A stretch of 64,000 nt of DNA from Atopsyche davidsoni (taxonomy: Eukaryota; Arthropoda; Insecta; Trichoptera; Hydrobiosidae): assembly GCA_022113835.1 (NCBI GenBank), contig JAILWY010000012.1, forward strand, positions 4,278,001-4,342,000. Reading direction: 5' to 3'. This document shows, one piece after another, positions 1 through 13,600 of this stretch (position 1 is the first letter of the stretch; each line of letters starts with the position of its first letter). The notes below the pieces were generated by a model. It had not been told where the DNA came from, searched no databases, and was given only the letters and a program-made list of their open reading frames with translations. The position numbers and the translations under genes are program-made.

Positions 1-679
1 AACATTTAGTAAATTATCCCAAAATAAATTTTATCTAGGTTTTTTTATTTGCTCAATAAAATAAGATTTCTTAGCTATTTTTCACCAAAATGAATAATTC
101 ATATTGGTGTCAGTCAAACCGTGATTTTATTTTAAGTCTTTGATGTCTATCCATATTGTTGGATATTTGAGTTAACTGGTGAGATCATCAACGCAAAGAT
201 TTTTTTTTTATATATGAGGAATTTTTACTTCTTGAAGCTATTTTATCAATGATAATTTTATTACATCAATCTACAAAACTGAATATTAGAATAACGCTAT
301 TTTCAGTATTAATGCAAAAACAAATTACGGATAATTTGAGAATAGTTTTCAGAATTCGTTTTTAAACCACCTTTAGTCTGTATATTCCTTTAAGACGAAG
401 AGAAAATCTCTAGATGATACCAACTTGCTTGGAGCTCGATTGGAAGACTAAGTGCTTTTTCCAGCAGAATCCGTGCATTCTGAGGGAATAGGTTTACGTT
501 TTTTTTATCGATGCAGATTTCTTATGCAATTGTAACATACGACAAAAAAAGCATCTCAAAATAATAAAAATGGTTAGTAATAGTTTTATGAGTACATTAA
601 AATATTATTTTTTTAAACTTTCTTATATTTAAATTTGTTTACTGGCAATTTAAGTTCTTCAATATAATTAATTTCTCTT

Positions 680-1450
680 GTATATCTAGGCGTCCTGATG
701 AGACGGTAGTTTATAATTTAGTCCCACCTGTCACATAATTTAATTACTTCCGTATTAGTTGGACGTTGACACGAAAGTCCTAATATCTCGTAAGCGATCC
801 GGAATCCCGGTGCTATCTTAAGGAAGCAACCTTCGATGATGACTAATGGAAAACGAAGCCTGGCTGTTTCAGGGCGCCAACGACGCCGCCTGTTTGTCGA
901 GCAGCCCAGGCCCACCAAAAGTGCTGAGCTCCGAGATAAAATGGTCTCTACATTCCATTACGTAATTCATTAATCAAAGACTGTTAGCTTTAACGGTCTA
1001 GGTAATAGGCTTACGTTACAAGCGGTCCTACCAACCCCCAGCTTTGTATCAAGTTATTCTCCTACCCTTCCCGGCCATACCCAGTCACGCGTGACCAACT
1101 TAATGAAGTGATATTTAACGTTTGGTTATAAATATCACTACATGCGATCTCTGAGGGCCGATCCCTGAAGCGACAGTTTGCCTTTGTTTCTTTAAAGGCC
1201 TTTGTATCTCGGCTCGGTGGATATTTCTCTAACGAATCCCGTATATTTCCCTAGCGCTGGGCGTAAACACCAGCTGAGATAAAGTTGGGCGATGGCTACC
1301 GAAGTTTTTTTTCATATCCGAGCAAGTTTCTGACCCAGTTTAAATGTGTTTTGATGCGGCATGCTAGGAGATACTGGCGTGTTCAACTGACGCCGTGTCT
1401 TATTGTAATATTATGCATGTAAATATAACCACCGCGAGTGTCCTTTTTGT
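680..1450. other. GC-elevated intronic block, function unknown
   Basis: This block has mixed base composition set in AT-rich DNA. The only open frame (about 66 codons on the minus strand) has no recognisable similarity. It could be a regulatory element or a decayed repeat. Confidence 0.25.
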
Positions 1451-4400
1451 CTATACGCAAACAAATGTTCATCCTTGCCATGTGTGACTTTTGCAAGGAA
1501 ATTTAAAAAATAATAGCTTGTTTAATTTTGAACAAAGATATTATTCAAACAGAGTCCAATTTATTGACAATTAAAATTCAAATGTATTTTTGGTCTAAAC
1601 CAATATTATGTTCAGTGGCTTTATATAATACTCAAATCGGTAAACCAAATCAGACTAAACCATATTAATTTATATTTACTTCACAGCAAAAGTTTATCGT
1701 GATTTTATATACATTTATAAATTATTTGAGGCTACAATTTTCTTCATTCGAAATGTTTTTTTAGCACTTTTATGTATTAAATAATCACATTTTACATCTT
1801 CAAGCAATGCTTTTTAAGTCAGGGATTGATCAATGTCGGTTTTGAGTAATAACGGTTTTCGCCGGATACATCGACTTTCCGCAGCTATTGGAGCCCAAAA
1901 TGAAAAGTTTACAACACCTGAAAAATAAAATTAATATGTATTTCTCGCGGGTCTCGAGTACGTGTAAGAAAAATAATTAATTTCGATCGCGGCGCTTTAT
2001 ATTCATCCAGGGCTGGTTTTTAATCTCAGCCAGGTATACAATCCAATTTTTTTTTGCACAAATTAAAATCTTTTTTTGCAACTTTCGTAAGCGAACACTG
2101 CCTTTTTGTAAGTGGTGTAAAAAAAAACGCACGCAGACATTTTTCATTTACAATTTTTTTATCAAATAAAAAGCACTTCAATTTAAATCAGTGATTTTCA
2201 AATAATAGTTTGCAAATATTATTTAACAACTTCAATTAATTTTTTCAAATGAAATAATTTCTCTAGCTCAAACATTAATTAAAAACTTTAAATTTAATTC
2301 TAGCTTAATAAAGAGTACTCAGTATTTAGTACTAAAATTCTAACGGTACAATAATGAAACTAGGTGCGTCCAAATTAAAGTCATTCCTTTAGTATTCTCT
2401 TATAATATTGAAAAATCATTATTTGTTAAAAAAAAATTTATAGGCCAATTTTATTTCGAAATTATGGTGAGTATTTTGTCTTTTTAATAATACCTTAAAT
2501 ATTTAGCAACATCATCTCAATATAAAACATCAATTTTCATTACACGTACAGTGTAATCATAACTTTCAGTGCTCTATTGTTCTAATTTAGCGCTGAAGCT
2601 TCCCACTTGAAACAAATTTAAATATTTTCCTAATAATACTTATTAAGTTTATTTATTTGCGATTTATGTATAATTAGCATTATTTGGACTGTACGAACTT
2701 CAGCTTTTTTTACTCCACTGCAGGATGAATACTACCTTTAAACACTTACGGTTTTGCTGACGTAGAGATAGTGCATATATCAGTTTAAAGCTTGTATATT
2801 CGAAGTGATTGCTAAAATGTTCTCTGAGCTCAGATTTTTAGTGCCATTTTACTGACTGTCATATGTAAAGTAATACCCAAAGCGAGCAGTGTGTGGAGAC
2901 CTTCCCGGTATTCCGAGTTTCGACTTTAGATTGATATCCAAAAACGATCAACTGCAAAATTTACGGCCCGATTTATTACAGCCTCGTTCCTTTATTGCAC
3001 TTCAACAAAATCTCGCTTCTGTTCGATTCGGCATAAAAAAATCTTTTTAACCGAGCGTAATTAAGACTACTGCGTTTTATGTGCTTGTTATTTGAAAACT
3101 TTCTTTATGGGTGGCTGTATAACTATAAAAAGTTTATTTTACATGTATTTTGATATGCTGAAACTTTTCACTTTGCATAGAATATGCTTTTGTAAAAAAA
3201 AAATGAAGCGGGAATTAATTCAATGTTCTCAGCGGCACTTCTGATGGGATGAAATGTGTCGAGTTGTTTGGATTAAATTTGTTTTTATTTGAAGTATTTT
3301 TAACGGAAGTCGAGTGTCAAAAACAAGCCATGGAAGTACATGCTGTATTATTTGTGTCCCTCCGTATATCCAATAAGAAGTTAACTGAAAGTTTCTCTAG
3401 GCAGCTGGCTAATAAATAACGCTCGCTAGACTATGCCTTTCCGAGCTTCGCCTTCGGACTTGAAAATTAGGATATTTTTATGCCAACGGGAACGGGTCGT
3501 GTAGCAGACATTCATTCTACTCCGATATATTATATATATACACAATAAATAAAACGGATAGAAGATTAAAAAAATACATTCCGTTTGGAAAACACAATTA
3601 TTTTTTTATGATTCGGCTTATTTATTGAAGTAATTTATACTTTTACTTCCTGTTGAATATTTTATATTTCCTGTATTTAAAAGCTACATAAAAACGCTGA
3701 TTACGCTTTGATTTATTTTTAAGCGTAAAAGTTTTTTATATAAATCCCTATACAGTCTGCGAGAAGAGACATTCACATCATGTTCTATTTTTTCGCTTAG
3801 AAAAGATTGGCGAAGACTTGAAAGAAGAATTGTATTGGGCTTGTTTTTTTTTAAATCCCTTACAGATCGATCTCAACGAAAATGCCTTTTTTTTCTTCTA
3901 TTGAATACGCTTAGTTCTAACATCATTTCACGTATTTTTTTGTAAGCAGGTGTCGATGCAGTCAAAGTAAAACAACTCTAAATACAAACATCATATTAAT
4001 ATAGCACCTTAAAAATAACATTAACTTCTGAAAAAGAGAAGCAGGTTTTGGATTCTGGACAGTTTTAGTTCCTTTAATTGTTTTTTTTTACAATTGAGTT
4101 CAAAGTATTTTTTTTAATTCTCTAAAATTCTTTACCAAAATTCTATTAAGTCTCAATGCGTATTTATCATTTAACATTTTTTTTATATAAAACTAAATTT
4201 TACTCATTCACAAAACGTATTTCTTAAAATCTTGTAACCACGTGTTTTTTTGTATATTTTTTCGAGTTTTTTTAATGAACGCTCCGCGAGCCGGAATTTT
4301 ATTCACATTTGCTGCGAAAATTCCTTTGCATTAAAAATACATTTCTGATATTTTATCAAGCGGTGGCTCGCAGCACGGCAATAAATTTGTGGATTGTTGG

Positions 4401-5869
4401 ATTTCATAGGAACATAAAAAAGGACATCGTTTTATAATAGCACTATTTTTTCGGATCATGCTATTATGCCATAAAATTTTACAACCACACTTCATCTCCA
4501 TATTTTGAGGATTGGAATTTTTTTTCAATCCTATTAGTTTGCACCGAAATTAAGCCCTAAACAAACAACATTACTTTAAAACTTCACTATTATGTAATTA
4601 TTTTCATATTTGTTCAGAAACCAATCCGTATTGAGGCGGTTTTTGTACACAAATATTAAAAATATTTTAGAGTCGTTTCAATAAAACGGTTTCTACCAAT
4701 ATTTGCGACTACATTAATGTTGCTTTGGGATATAAAATCAAATGCCATAGTTAATATGTATGCACGCCGAAACTCATTAAAAATATATTTTCATATCGCA
4801 TTTTTATAAAAAAATAACAGTTGGAAAAAACCTTATTAAATTTTTACATTATAATTATGAGCGCATTTTGAATGCTTCATCAGACTTAAAAGCTTATGAT
4901 ATTCATGTTTGTTTGTTAAATATAAAATATTACAAATTAAGCCATAAAAATGACTATACACTTAACATGTAAATCTAAGACACATGTTTAATTTTTAATA
5001 CTCCAAACGTAATCAACGAATGTGAATAACCAAATGGATTGGTTAATTACTTTAATATATAACAAATTTGTGTTCGTATCTCCTAATCATTTATTTATAC
5101 ATATTCAATAAGTAGTCTAAAATTTGATGTAATATTTTTTAACGCATTTCATTTATCCGATAAGTCTAAATAAAATTGGTGTATATATCTGTTTTACGAT
5201 CAACGCATGTGTATAAAGTTACATTTCTATATACACATAGTTATATTTGCTATTCGGAAATATACTATCAATAATATTCAAAGACTGGTGTTTTATGTAA
5301 AATATTATATTTATCGATATTGCAAAAGTTTTTGGTTTCCCGTTGACGGACGATGTGTATTATATAAATATTTAACTAAATCATTTCAGACCTGAATATC
5401 AATACCAATATTTGGAGACATTGTTTAAGACCGTGGTAACACTGTCAAAGAACTCACACGGTGTTGCCACCCTCCGCTGAAGCCATGAATTATGACGTGC
5501 ATTATTTTACTGGCAAGGTGTGATCAGCGCTAATAACGCAATCTCTTGTCTCAGCTCTTTGTAAAGTATATATGTTCATTAAATTTCCATAATAATTACA
5601 TTCATAATTTAAGATAATGCTAACAGCATACACGGCTACTTTAATATACTTCAAATTTATTCAACATCACAAATATACATTTTAAGCTCCCGGTTTTGTT
5701 AAAAATATTTATACATTTTAATTTTAAAATGTTTATTCTGCAAAGCGGTTTTTAATAAATATTGCAGGATATTTATAACATATTTTTAATTATCTCTAAA
5801 ATTCGTTATTTTGTAGCGTATGGTGTATAATTAATTACTTTGCGGTTAATGGTTTTAACTTTTCCTGGG

Positions 5870-6480
5870 CTTTTTTTTTTATGTTTAGTGTTAAATTAGC
5901 CACGCCTGCTTTCGCGTTAATGTTTCCGATTATAAAGCAACTAAGTGCGGAGCGAAAACAACTCAACAGCAAAAACAAATCGTCCGCCGTTGAAACTATT
6001 ATTTAATCCCATCTGTTATTTATTACTCCGGCGGTCCGCGCATATCGAACGGTACCAGACTAAAGAATCGTTATCCGGATCATCCCCCCGATTATTTTGA
6101 TGCGCTGAATCGGGCCTACGATAAAGTGGTGTGAGAACAGGCCACACAACCAAGCAGGCTTTACTTTGCGCCTATTTTGTTTTGCAGTTCGGAATGGAGA
6201 TGGGAACTGACGAGTCCAGGCTCGCTATGAATATTCATGACGTCCCAGCGGTCATCAGTACATTGCAATCACATTGCGCTTACAACTCTGTCTGCGAGCG
6301 GTCCGGTCCGATTTTATCAGCCGTATTTGCATATTTTTTTGGCGAGATTGACCGGGAGATCTCGGACCTTTGTAACGAGCCGCTTTCGACCGTTAATTTT
6401 CAACTGAAACATTCCTAGCGGGCGTTCTGGCAGTCGGGTGGTTGTTTTCACGACCCTTTTTGATTGTCGCGGTGATGGGG
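5870..6480. promoter_or_regulatory. Candidate intronic cis-regulatory block
   Basis: About 600 bp of higher-complexity sequence sits inside AT-rich intron. It contains a POU-type octamer-like ATTTGCAT near 6328 and a TGACGTCC half-palindrome near 6239. A 95-codon open frame crosses it but reads as non-protein-like and has no domain. Intronic enhancers are common in long neural cadherin introns; calling this one an enhancer is inference from composition only. Confidence 0.3.
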
Positions 6481-7021
6481 AAGTGAAAAGTGAAACGGGC
6501 CAGTTTCAGATTATTGTATCTGGAAACAGCTTGCCGTATAGTTTAAATTACACTTTTTGCCAAGAATCGAACCTATATGTAGAAACTCTAAAACATTAAA
6601 TGGGGAATATCCTGCTTATTTCAGGTAACTCTGTAATTTTCAATTGAAATACTTAATAATACGAAATATACATATAAATAAAAAAAATATATATTATTCA
6701 TCGTAAGCATCTTAACGAGGTATTAGTTTTAAGTAATTATTAGAAGTTATTGCTTCGAAGTTAAATACGACCATTTAAAATTAATACTAGTGTATTTTGG
6801 AGGTCGTGTGTCTTTCAAAGAAAATAACATAAACCTTTGTGAAGACAGAATTTCATGCTTTATCAAGGCCTATTTATTAAACGTTTATACAGAATGTAGA
6901 ATAACATGTAATATATATTACGTATTTTCTCTCATTAAACATTATAATTGAAATAGAATTCTTCACATAATAAAATATCAAGATACTTTATTATATTACA
7001 AAATAAAACACGACCTTTCTA

Positions 7022-7290
7022 GTGAATAATTTGTTTTCCGATCCTTTAATTAACGTTCGCAAACAAACTCTATCTCGGCACATTTCGCAATTGTGTGAAA
7101 AAATATTTATTCTTTCCGTAGAGCTGGAGTTAGTAGGCAGTCCCCTTCGGAGCTTACTTTGTAGGCCACAATCAACTTCGTTCCCTGGCTGTGATATTAT
7201 AATTAAATTTAGGATTTCGCCTCTGATTAACGGGAACAGCCGCGGGCGGTCGCTGGTCCGCCGTGAACCACTTTGGCCATCATAACCTAA
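7022..7290. other. GC-elevated intronic block
   Basis: A short block of balanced composition ends in a GC-rich stretch near 7235-7265. Open frames across it show no domain. It may be a conserved non-coding element; nothing more can be supported. Confidence 0.2.
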
Positions 7291-7683
7291 ATCACAGGTG
7301 CCACTTTATGTCAGCGCCGTTTAAAAATGTGTCACACAATAAAAATAAAAGAAATACCTTGCTCAAAAATAAACTGAAATTTTTTACAAAAGAAAAAACA
7401 AAGCCAAAACCTCTAAAAAAATTTGCGAAGTGGATCATCGCTCCAGGGTTTTAACCATAATAATATGAATGAGTACAAAGACTATAATAATCCAACACTC
7501 ACAAGAAACTTTTATCTATTTTCACGAAGCAAGAATTTCTGAACGTATTAAATATCTAAACGAGTATTTATAATATTTCGTTATACACCCACATATATTT
7601 CATTTATCTGTCTTTTAGGTAAATTTTTTTTTTTTTTTCAATATTTACGTGTAAGCTTTGTCATGTTTAACAAACATACTAAC

Positions 7684-8099
7684 AAAAATAGTGGAATGAT
7701 TAGGCACATTAGTTCATACATAGAAGATGATTTAAAGAAACTCTCAGAAATGTATCATCGTGATTTGTGTGGGATTTGAACCCACATCCCCTGGTTTACA
7801 TGGCCGGTGTACCAACCCTTGTACTAACGAATCACTTCCGTTTATCGAGAATTTTTAACGATCATACTCTACATATGAACCAATGTGCTCATGGCCCGGT
7901 CATGTAAACCAGGGGATGTGGGTTCAAATCCCACACAAATCACGATGATATTTTTCTGAGAGTTTCTTTAAATCATCTTCTATGTATGAACTGATGTGCC
8001 TAATCATATTAGTAATAATATAATAAACCCGTAATGGGTAATAAATACGCATCTGATTGACGTTAATCAAAAAATAGACATATGTAAAAATAGTGGAAT
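7684..8099. mobile_element. Fold-back tRNA-Thr-derived SINE-like insertion with 14-bp target duplication
   Basis: Two arms of about 112 bp, 7696-7807 and 7896-8007, are near-perfect inverted copies separated by an 88-bp spacer. Each arm contains the 3' half of a tRNA: an anticodon-loop-like CATGTAA, the stem partner ACCAGG, a B-box GGTTCAAATCC and a T-arm. The whole unit plus an AT-rich tail is bracketed by an exact 14-bp direct repeat, AAAAATAGTGGAAT, at 7684-7697 and 8086-8099. That is the size expected of a target site duplication made by target-primed reverse transcription. The tRNA part best fits tRNA-Thr(TGT). The right end lacks a long poly-A tail, so the exact class is unsure. Confidence 0.7.
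7760..7835 (-). pseudogene. tRNA-Thr(TGT)-like sequence inside the fold-back element
   Basis: Read on the minus strand, this 76-nt stretch opens with GTGATT, which pairs with AATCAC at its end (six acceptor pairs). It has a 7-nt loop CATGTAA that would place TGT as anticodon, and a clean T-arm GTGGG-TTCAAAT-CCCAC. Position 33 is A rather than the near-invariant T, the D-arm does not form in the usual register, and the anticodon stem has a mismatch. I call it a tRNA-derived SINE head or pseudogene, not a working tRNA. Confidence 0.55.
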
Positions 8100-8249
8100 T
8101 TAATGTATTTTTGTTTTCTGTTAAAAATAATAAAATATTTACATTACAAAAACATGGTTTATTTCAGGGACGATTTCAAAAAGTAAAATTCGTTTTCATT
8201 TATAGATCTCTCAGGTGAGGTTTAAATAACTGTTGTTTACTTTTATTAT

Positions 8250-8720
8250 CATTATAAGCTTTTTTAATTTCCCGGGCGGCATTCTCCCAACAAGATGGCG
8301 CCGCTTACAAAACAGCTTTCAATATTCCCGTTGCGTTGGTTCAAAATTCTTCTTTGTGGGCCGAACAGCACTCCTTTCAAAGATGGCGGCGGGAATACAG
8401 CATTCTTTATTATTTTTTCACGTTTTGTTCCCCGCGGAGCCGGCCACCTCCATTGTTTGCAGCTTCGACGAGATCCGCGCTTTTCATTAAAATGCTGCAT
8501 TTCAGCGCCGCGCCTTTACACAGTTGCTTAAAACGATATGTCGGAAAAATAAGGCACGGTGTAAATTGCTTTTTTTTTGTTGTTCACCGTTTTAATATCA
8601 ACAAGGCGAGAAACGACGATGCGATCGTCGCGACTGCTGCACTCGAATTTCGTTCGTTACATCCGTTCGCGCGCACGCTCGGACAGAAATAATTTTCCGG
8701 CTGGCAGAAAAGTTTTGCAT
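8250..8720. promoter_or_regulatory. GC-rich intronic block with two YY1/Pho-type motifs
   Basis: This is a GC-rich island in the intron. AAGATGGCGCCGC at 8292-8304 and AAGATGGCGGC at 8380-8390 both match the AAGATGGC core bound by YY1/Pleiohomeotic. A 17-bp palindrome, CGACGAT-gcg-ATCGTCG, lies at 8614-8630. Several overlapping open frames exist on both strands, as expected of a GC-rich patch in AT-rich DNA, and none shows a domain. Pho sites are a component of Polycomb response elements in flies; that role here is a guess. Confidence 0.3.
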
Positions 8721-10280
8721 GCAAAAAATACGCGAAATCTCAATACGAAATAATTTCTGTTATCTAAAATGAAACGACCGGGATTCTCATAAGAGCCAAC
8801 GGTCTTCTTATTCTGAGCCGTTGAGGAATAGAACGGGCAAATTATATTAATAAAATACGATTCTAAGGAATTTCCCTTCGGTCTCGTTTTCAACAGTATC
8901 TAATAATTCCGCATTGTTCTCCAAGCCGCAGCTGCGAAACGTACAATAAACATCGTAATCTAGAGAATACGTTTAAGGGTGTATTATTCACTGTATTAAA
9001 AATAATTATTGACATTAATTATACATAGTATAATTTATTCTATAAAATTATAGGTAATCAAAATTCACTGGCGGTTCAAATTCTAGGCTTAATTTACATG
9101 CAATTAATGTTATTCCCTGGTCACGTGACTTCATTAGTGCCTCAATCTGCTCGGAGCGGTTTCTCCTATACAATTACTTTTAACAAGTTCTTGGAGTTCG
9201 TAATTTTCTTTCATTGTTATGTCATCCACTCAACAAAATGCGTGCAACTATAATGCGTTTAATTCGCAAACTTTTATAAGAAGTTATCACAGCAGTTTCA
9301 CCTGACTGGTATTAAGAGAACTGAAGTTCTCTGTGGTGAAGCTTCAACCCGCCAAACAAGTACTAAGTCCATCATGGGCGAGGCGTGTGCCTGTCGTCCA
9401 ACTTGTCGACATACCCTATACACCCCGTGTACCTCTGATTATACGAGCATCCATTTTCTATCCCGGAAGAAATAAAATATAAATATCACGAAGAGGCGTA
9501 TTCAATGATAATAATGTCGTATTTTTGTGTATTTATTTTTCGTTCTTCAATGAGACCGCAAATCCTTTATTGCGGGTTATTCCGTCCAGAAGTCTTTTCT
9601 TATAAAATGATATATTTATTTACAAACATATCGCTGAATGAAACAGAAAAAACTTCCTCGGGAGATGCTCGTAAATCTATGAAAGGGGTTTTGTTTATTT
9701 GATTACTTCAATATATTATATTGTCAGGTTACAGGAACGCCTCTGGCGAATAAAACCTACGAAAACATTTATCAGGTAATGAAACAGTTTAACCTCAATA
9801 ACATTCTACCTGCAATAACAATAATAAAATGTGGGAAGCTGAATTAATCTACAATAATAATAAACATTTCTGCTCTTAGGTGAATTAATCTGTTTACGGA
9901 GGAAGGTGCTAAAATCACAAATTATTTTCATCGGGTTCTTTTATATGAGTGTAACTGTTTTTTTTACTCAAAAACTATTATTTTTTTTAAATATTATTTC
10001 GATTATTTTTCAAACAACAATCTACTCGTCGATTTGCACAAATTTGGCGTTAGTGAAAATTATTTTTTAATTATTCTTACTTGGCTCTTGTTACCCCGTC
10101 TCTTGTGGGGTTCGCAGGGAGATTAAACCCCTTACTAATAATATGTTTTTCTATCATTAGAAAAAAGTATTTTTATGCAATAACAAATTATAAACCGTAC
10201 TCGCGAGCAACTGTTAAATTGATAAATTTTGTTTAATCAAACTAGTAGCATTTTTAATATTCTGCTCTTGAGAGTGCACA
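8721..10280. other. Intronic sequence, nothing recognised
   Basis: AT-rich intron with short mixed-composition patches near 9110-9430. No coding, RNA or repeat feature could be supported. Confidence 0.5.
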
Positions 10281-10620
10281 CTTTGGGGCGTGCCCACAGC
10301 TGCCTCAGTTGTCATGTTATTTTTGCTGTTATATCTACTTGTCGATACAGTATCCTTTGAGATCGACTATTCTACTCAATCTTTCCCCGCCGTTTCAGCG
10401 TCTGCCTGTCCCGGAGGTATCGCCGTTTTCAGGCTCGGGGCTCGATGTCGTCTCGAAATATTATTTTCGCCCGAGGGTGATTGAGCGCATGGCTCTCCGC
10501 GCCGGGAGGTTTCGACGCAGTTGGTTTTCATCCCCCGCTATATTACTGACTCTGCCAATGCCCCGGGATGAATGCAAACATTTTATGCATTCTTGAAGAA
10601 CTGCATCCTCTCAAGTTATT
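10281..10620. other. GC-elevated intronic block
   Basis: About 300 bp of higher GC content, including the clusters TCCCGGAGG and CCCCGGGATG. The two overlapping open frames of 64 and 95 codons have no domain. Possibly regulatory. Confidence 0.2.
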
Positions 10621-12640
10621 TACCATAAATCGCAAGACGAAGCGTAGGGTTTTACAGCAGAAATAAAATGTGAATATATTCGACTTAAGAGTTTGTTAGA
10701 TGTAAACTGTAATAAAATTTATCAACATAAAACCGTACTATATTATGAAATATTTTTAGTCGGAGTTGAGAATCGTCGCAACAAAGTCCTAAATATAGAA
10801 AAAGAAGCAAATACAAAAAAAAAGAATACGATTTTTTTATATACTGAAAATATGTAGTAATCATAAAAAAAAGTAATTTCAAACAATATATATATATATG
10901 TATTCCTGGCTATACTCGAGTATGAACTCAACCAAAAAGCCATAGCAATAGAAATATCGAAAAGCAAATTATAATTTTATTATTCATAAAAAAACAACGA
11001 TAAAAATAAATAAAAAATTTAAATTCAGGAACTGAAAACTTCAATTATTAAAAATATAACATTATTTCAGGTAATTTTCCATCTAAACTACTGCTGTTAC
11101 TTCCATGAAAATAAAAAAACGCTAGAACTCATTTCATAAAACTACTTGAACCGGTATTTTTGGCATTGGTTTATTATGTCGATTTTTCTTTTTGCAGTTG
11201 CGTAGTATTTTCAAGGGTCAATGAACAACACAGCCTGATTTTGACAGTCGGTCATTCATTCCTGTTTAACCTGAAATGTTCATCACGAGAACATTCAAAC
11301 CCCATGGTTCTTATAATAGCATTCAACAACTTACATAGAAAATAGTTGCACGTTCGTAGCTATTTTAAGGACAAAGAACTAAAATAAAAACTAAGCTAAA
11401 AATTTAAATGAAATAAAATTCAAAATATAAATATATAAAAGAATCGGCACAATCTAATTCACATTCAATTAGTCTTTTAATTAGTAATTTGAAAAAAATC
11501 TTTCTTTTTTTTACATAATTATATACTTAATATTAAAGTTTGTATTTTTTATACCATTTGAAAAATGTACCTTCCTTAATATGTCATCAATTTTTTTAAG
11601 CAATTCTCAATATTCAACTAGCTTATTTTAATCAACTAATATATGACTAAAAATATTTCTTTAAATACTAACATTGTTGATTTTAAAAATAAATACATCG
11701 TTAACGGTCACGTTCAAAGATAATTTAGTCTCATAGTACTGTTGTTTAATATATATTTGATTATATATTATATCAGTTATTCATAAATTGCGTCTTTACT
11801 TTGAAGACTTATAAAATTAATTATTTACAAATATTCAATTTGATTTCTCTTTATATTTATAGAAGCTAACGCTCAAATATTTTGAAATTACCAGTAATTT
11901 CTTTTTAATGGATTCTTTCTATGTAACTTTTTCCTGGTATTCGAATACTTCAAGAAGCTATTTTTTTTAATCTGTTTGTCATTTATGTGAAGACAGTAAA
12001 GAATTTCAAATTTAAAAACTCGCTAATGTATTGAAAAAGTGATATTAATCTTCCCAAACGTCTATTTGAAATTAAAAAAATATATGTATAATTTATATCA
12101 AATATTCAATTATGTATCTTTATTAATATTTCACACCGTAGAAATAGTAAATGCTTTACTCAGTATTTGTTAAATATAAAAAAAGGTATCTCTAATTTGT
12201 TAAATGTTCAATTTTAATTTACGTAAAAAGATTTTTTTTTAAGTCTTGGTTCGGTTTTGAGAACTGCTCATTCTCCTGGGGATTCCTTTGTCCCGAGTCC
12301 TTTGTAGGAAGTTCATTCGTAACCCTTGCCATTTATACTGGATTTGTTTGAAAAACAATACATTTTAGTACAAAAAAATATCTCTACAATTTATACATAG
12401 TCGCGATTTTTGACTACGCGGCTTGCGGCCAATAGAATATTTATGAGATTCATTGGTATTCGATACTACATGGAAAAAATAATGTTGAGATTCTCGCTAA
12501 ATTGCTACCAAACCGATTCGATGTGAGCTACATAATCCTAAAGTTCTTTTCTTTGTCTATACACATCATCATATATCTTATTTCTGTATAATATAAATAT
12601 TATCTGACAATGGAATCGGCCAAAAAAATATTGTATCACC
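10621..12640. other. AT-rich intron, nothing recognised
   Basis: Very AT-rich, with many A and T runs and a short TA run near 10889. I see no gene, RNA or repeat boundary here. Confidence 0.5.
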
Positions 12641-13600
12641 TTTTTTTTGTCGTAGCCGCTTCGCGAAACTTATATAACGCTAACTATGTTAGTTAGGGTA
12701 GTTCAAGCGTGAACGCGAGGAAAGGGAATAAGATAATAATTGTTGTTCTGGCATTGAACGAATCAACACGGCCGAACTTTACATAACAACCGAATTTATT
12801 TTTCCCGAGGCGATTGATTCCCCGGCCTTTCTCGGCTCTACACTGTTCGCGATGGTGTCGGCTCGATTAAGCCTTGCCGCGATGAGATCAAATTCACCTG
12901 TCGCTTAGTATGTGAGGTGGGCGGGACACACGGATAAAAGCGAAATGTGCTACAGGAAGAAGAGCAGGTGGAAAACAAATTACCTATCTCTATATTGAGT
13001 ATATTACTTTTTAAATTACTTTCCAGTTGATAAATATTAAATTATCTAAGCGTAAGTTGGAACTCAGTATTTCTTCAAAAAAATATATAAACATTTTTCT
13101 CATGTGTTTTTCTATATCATTTTGGTTGCGATAATTTATAACTTAAAATAAATAATTAAGATTTCGTGTAAAAGAAACTCTATTGTTTAATCTTTTAGGA
13201 GATGCTCTCACTTGTGTTAATATAATGTCCAAGCCAAATGCTGCTGCAAAGGGTTTCTTTGAACTTTTCATTAGCAAAGCCCGGCCGGGTCGGAGCCGCT
13301 CTCTTGCCGGTGAGAAGGTAGCTTGAGGTTTTATGTGAAAAGTCCATTACAATAAAGCTCGACCGGGTGCAAAGTTGTTGACTGCAGCGAGTATTAGCCC
13401 ATTGCTTTCTTTTGCGAGTACTTCGCTGCTGTTGGATACTGTAAAATCTCCAGCTTAGATTTAAAATCCCACTGTGCGAAACTGTTAGTGAGTTTTCTCC
13501 ATCTATCTCTAGACACATAACCTCCGCCCGTTTTTACGTGGCGAACAAGTTGCTGTCTCTTTTATTATATTCTAAAGAACACTTACTTAACGAGTTCTCG
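12641..13600. other. Mixed-composition intronic blocks
   Basis: Two GC-elevated patches, about 12650-12970 and 13200-13530, flank AT-rich sequence. A 107-codon minus-strand frame crosses the second patch without any recognisable motif. Candidate non-coding elements only. Confidence 0.2.

Noticed and set aside
6131..6418. A 95-codon plus-strand frame
   Set aside because: No domain, no splice context and no supporting composition; better explained as non-coding block.
7760..7835. A functional tRNA-Thr gene
   Set aside because: A33 instead of T33, no normal D-arm, anticodon-stem mismatch, and the sequence is half of an inverted repeat inside a target-site-flanked insertion.
8233..8692. Overlapping 78-118 codon frames on both strands
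   Set aside because: They arise from GC-rich composition with few stops; none has a domain and they contradict one another.
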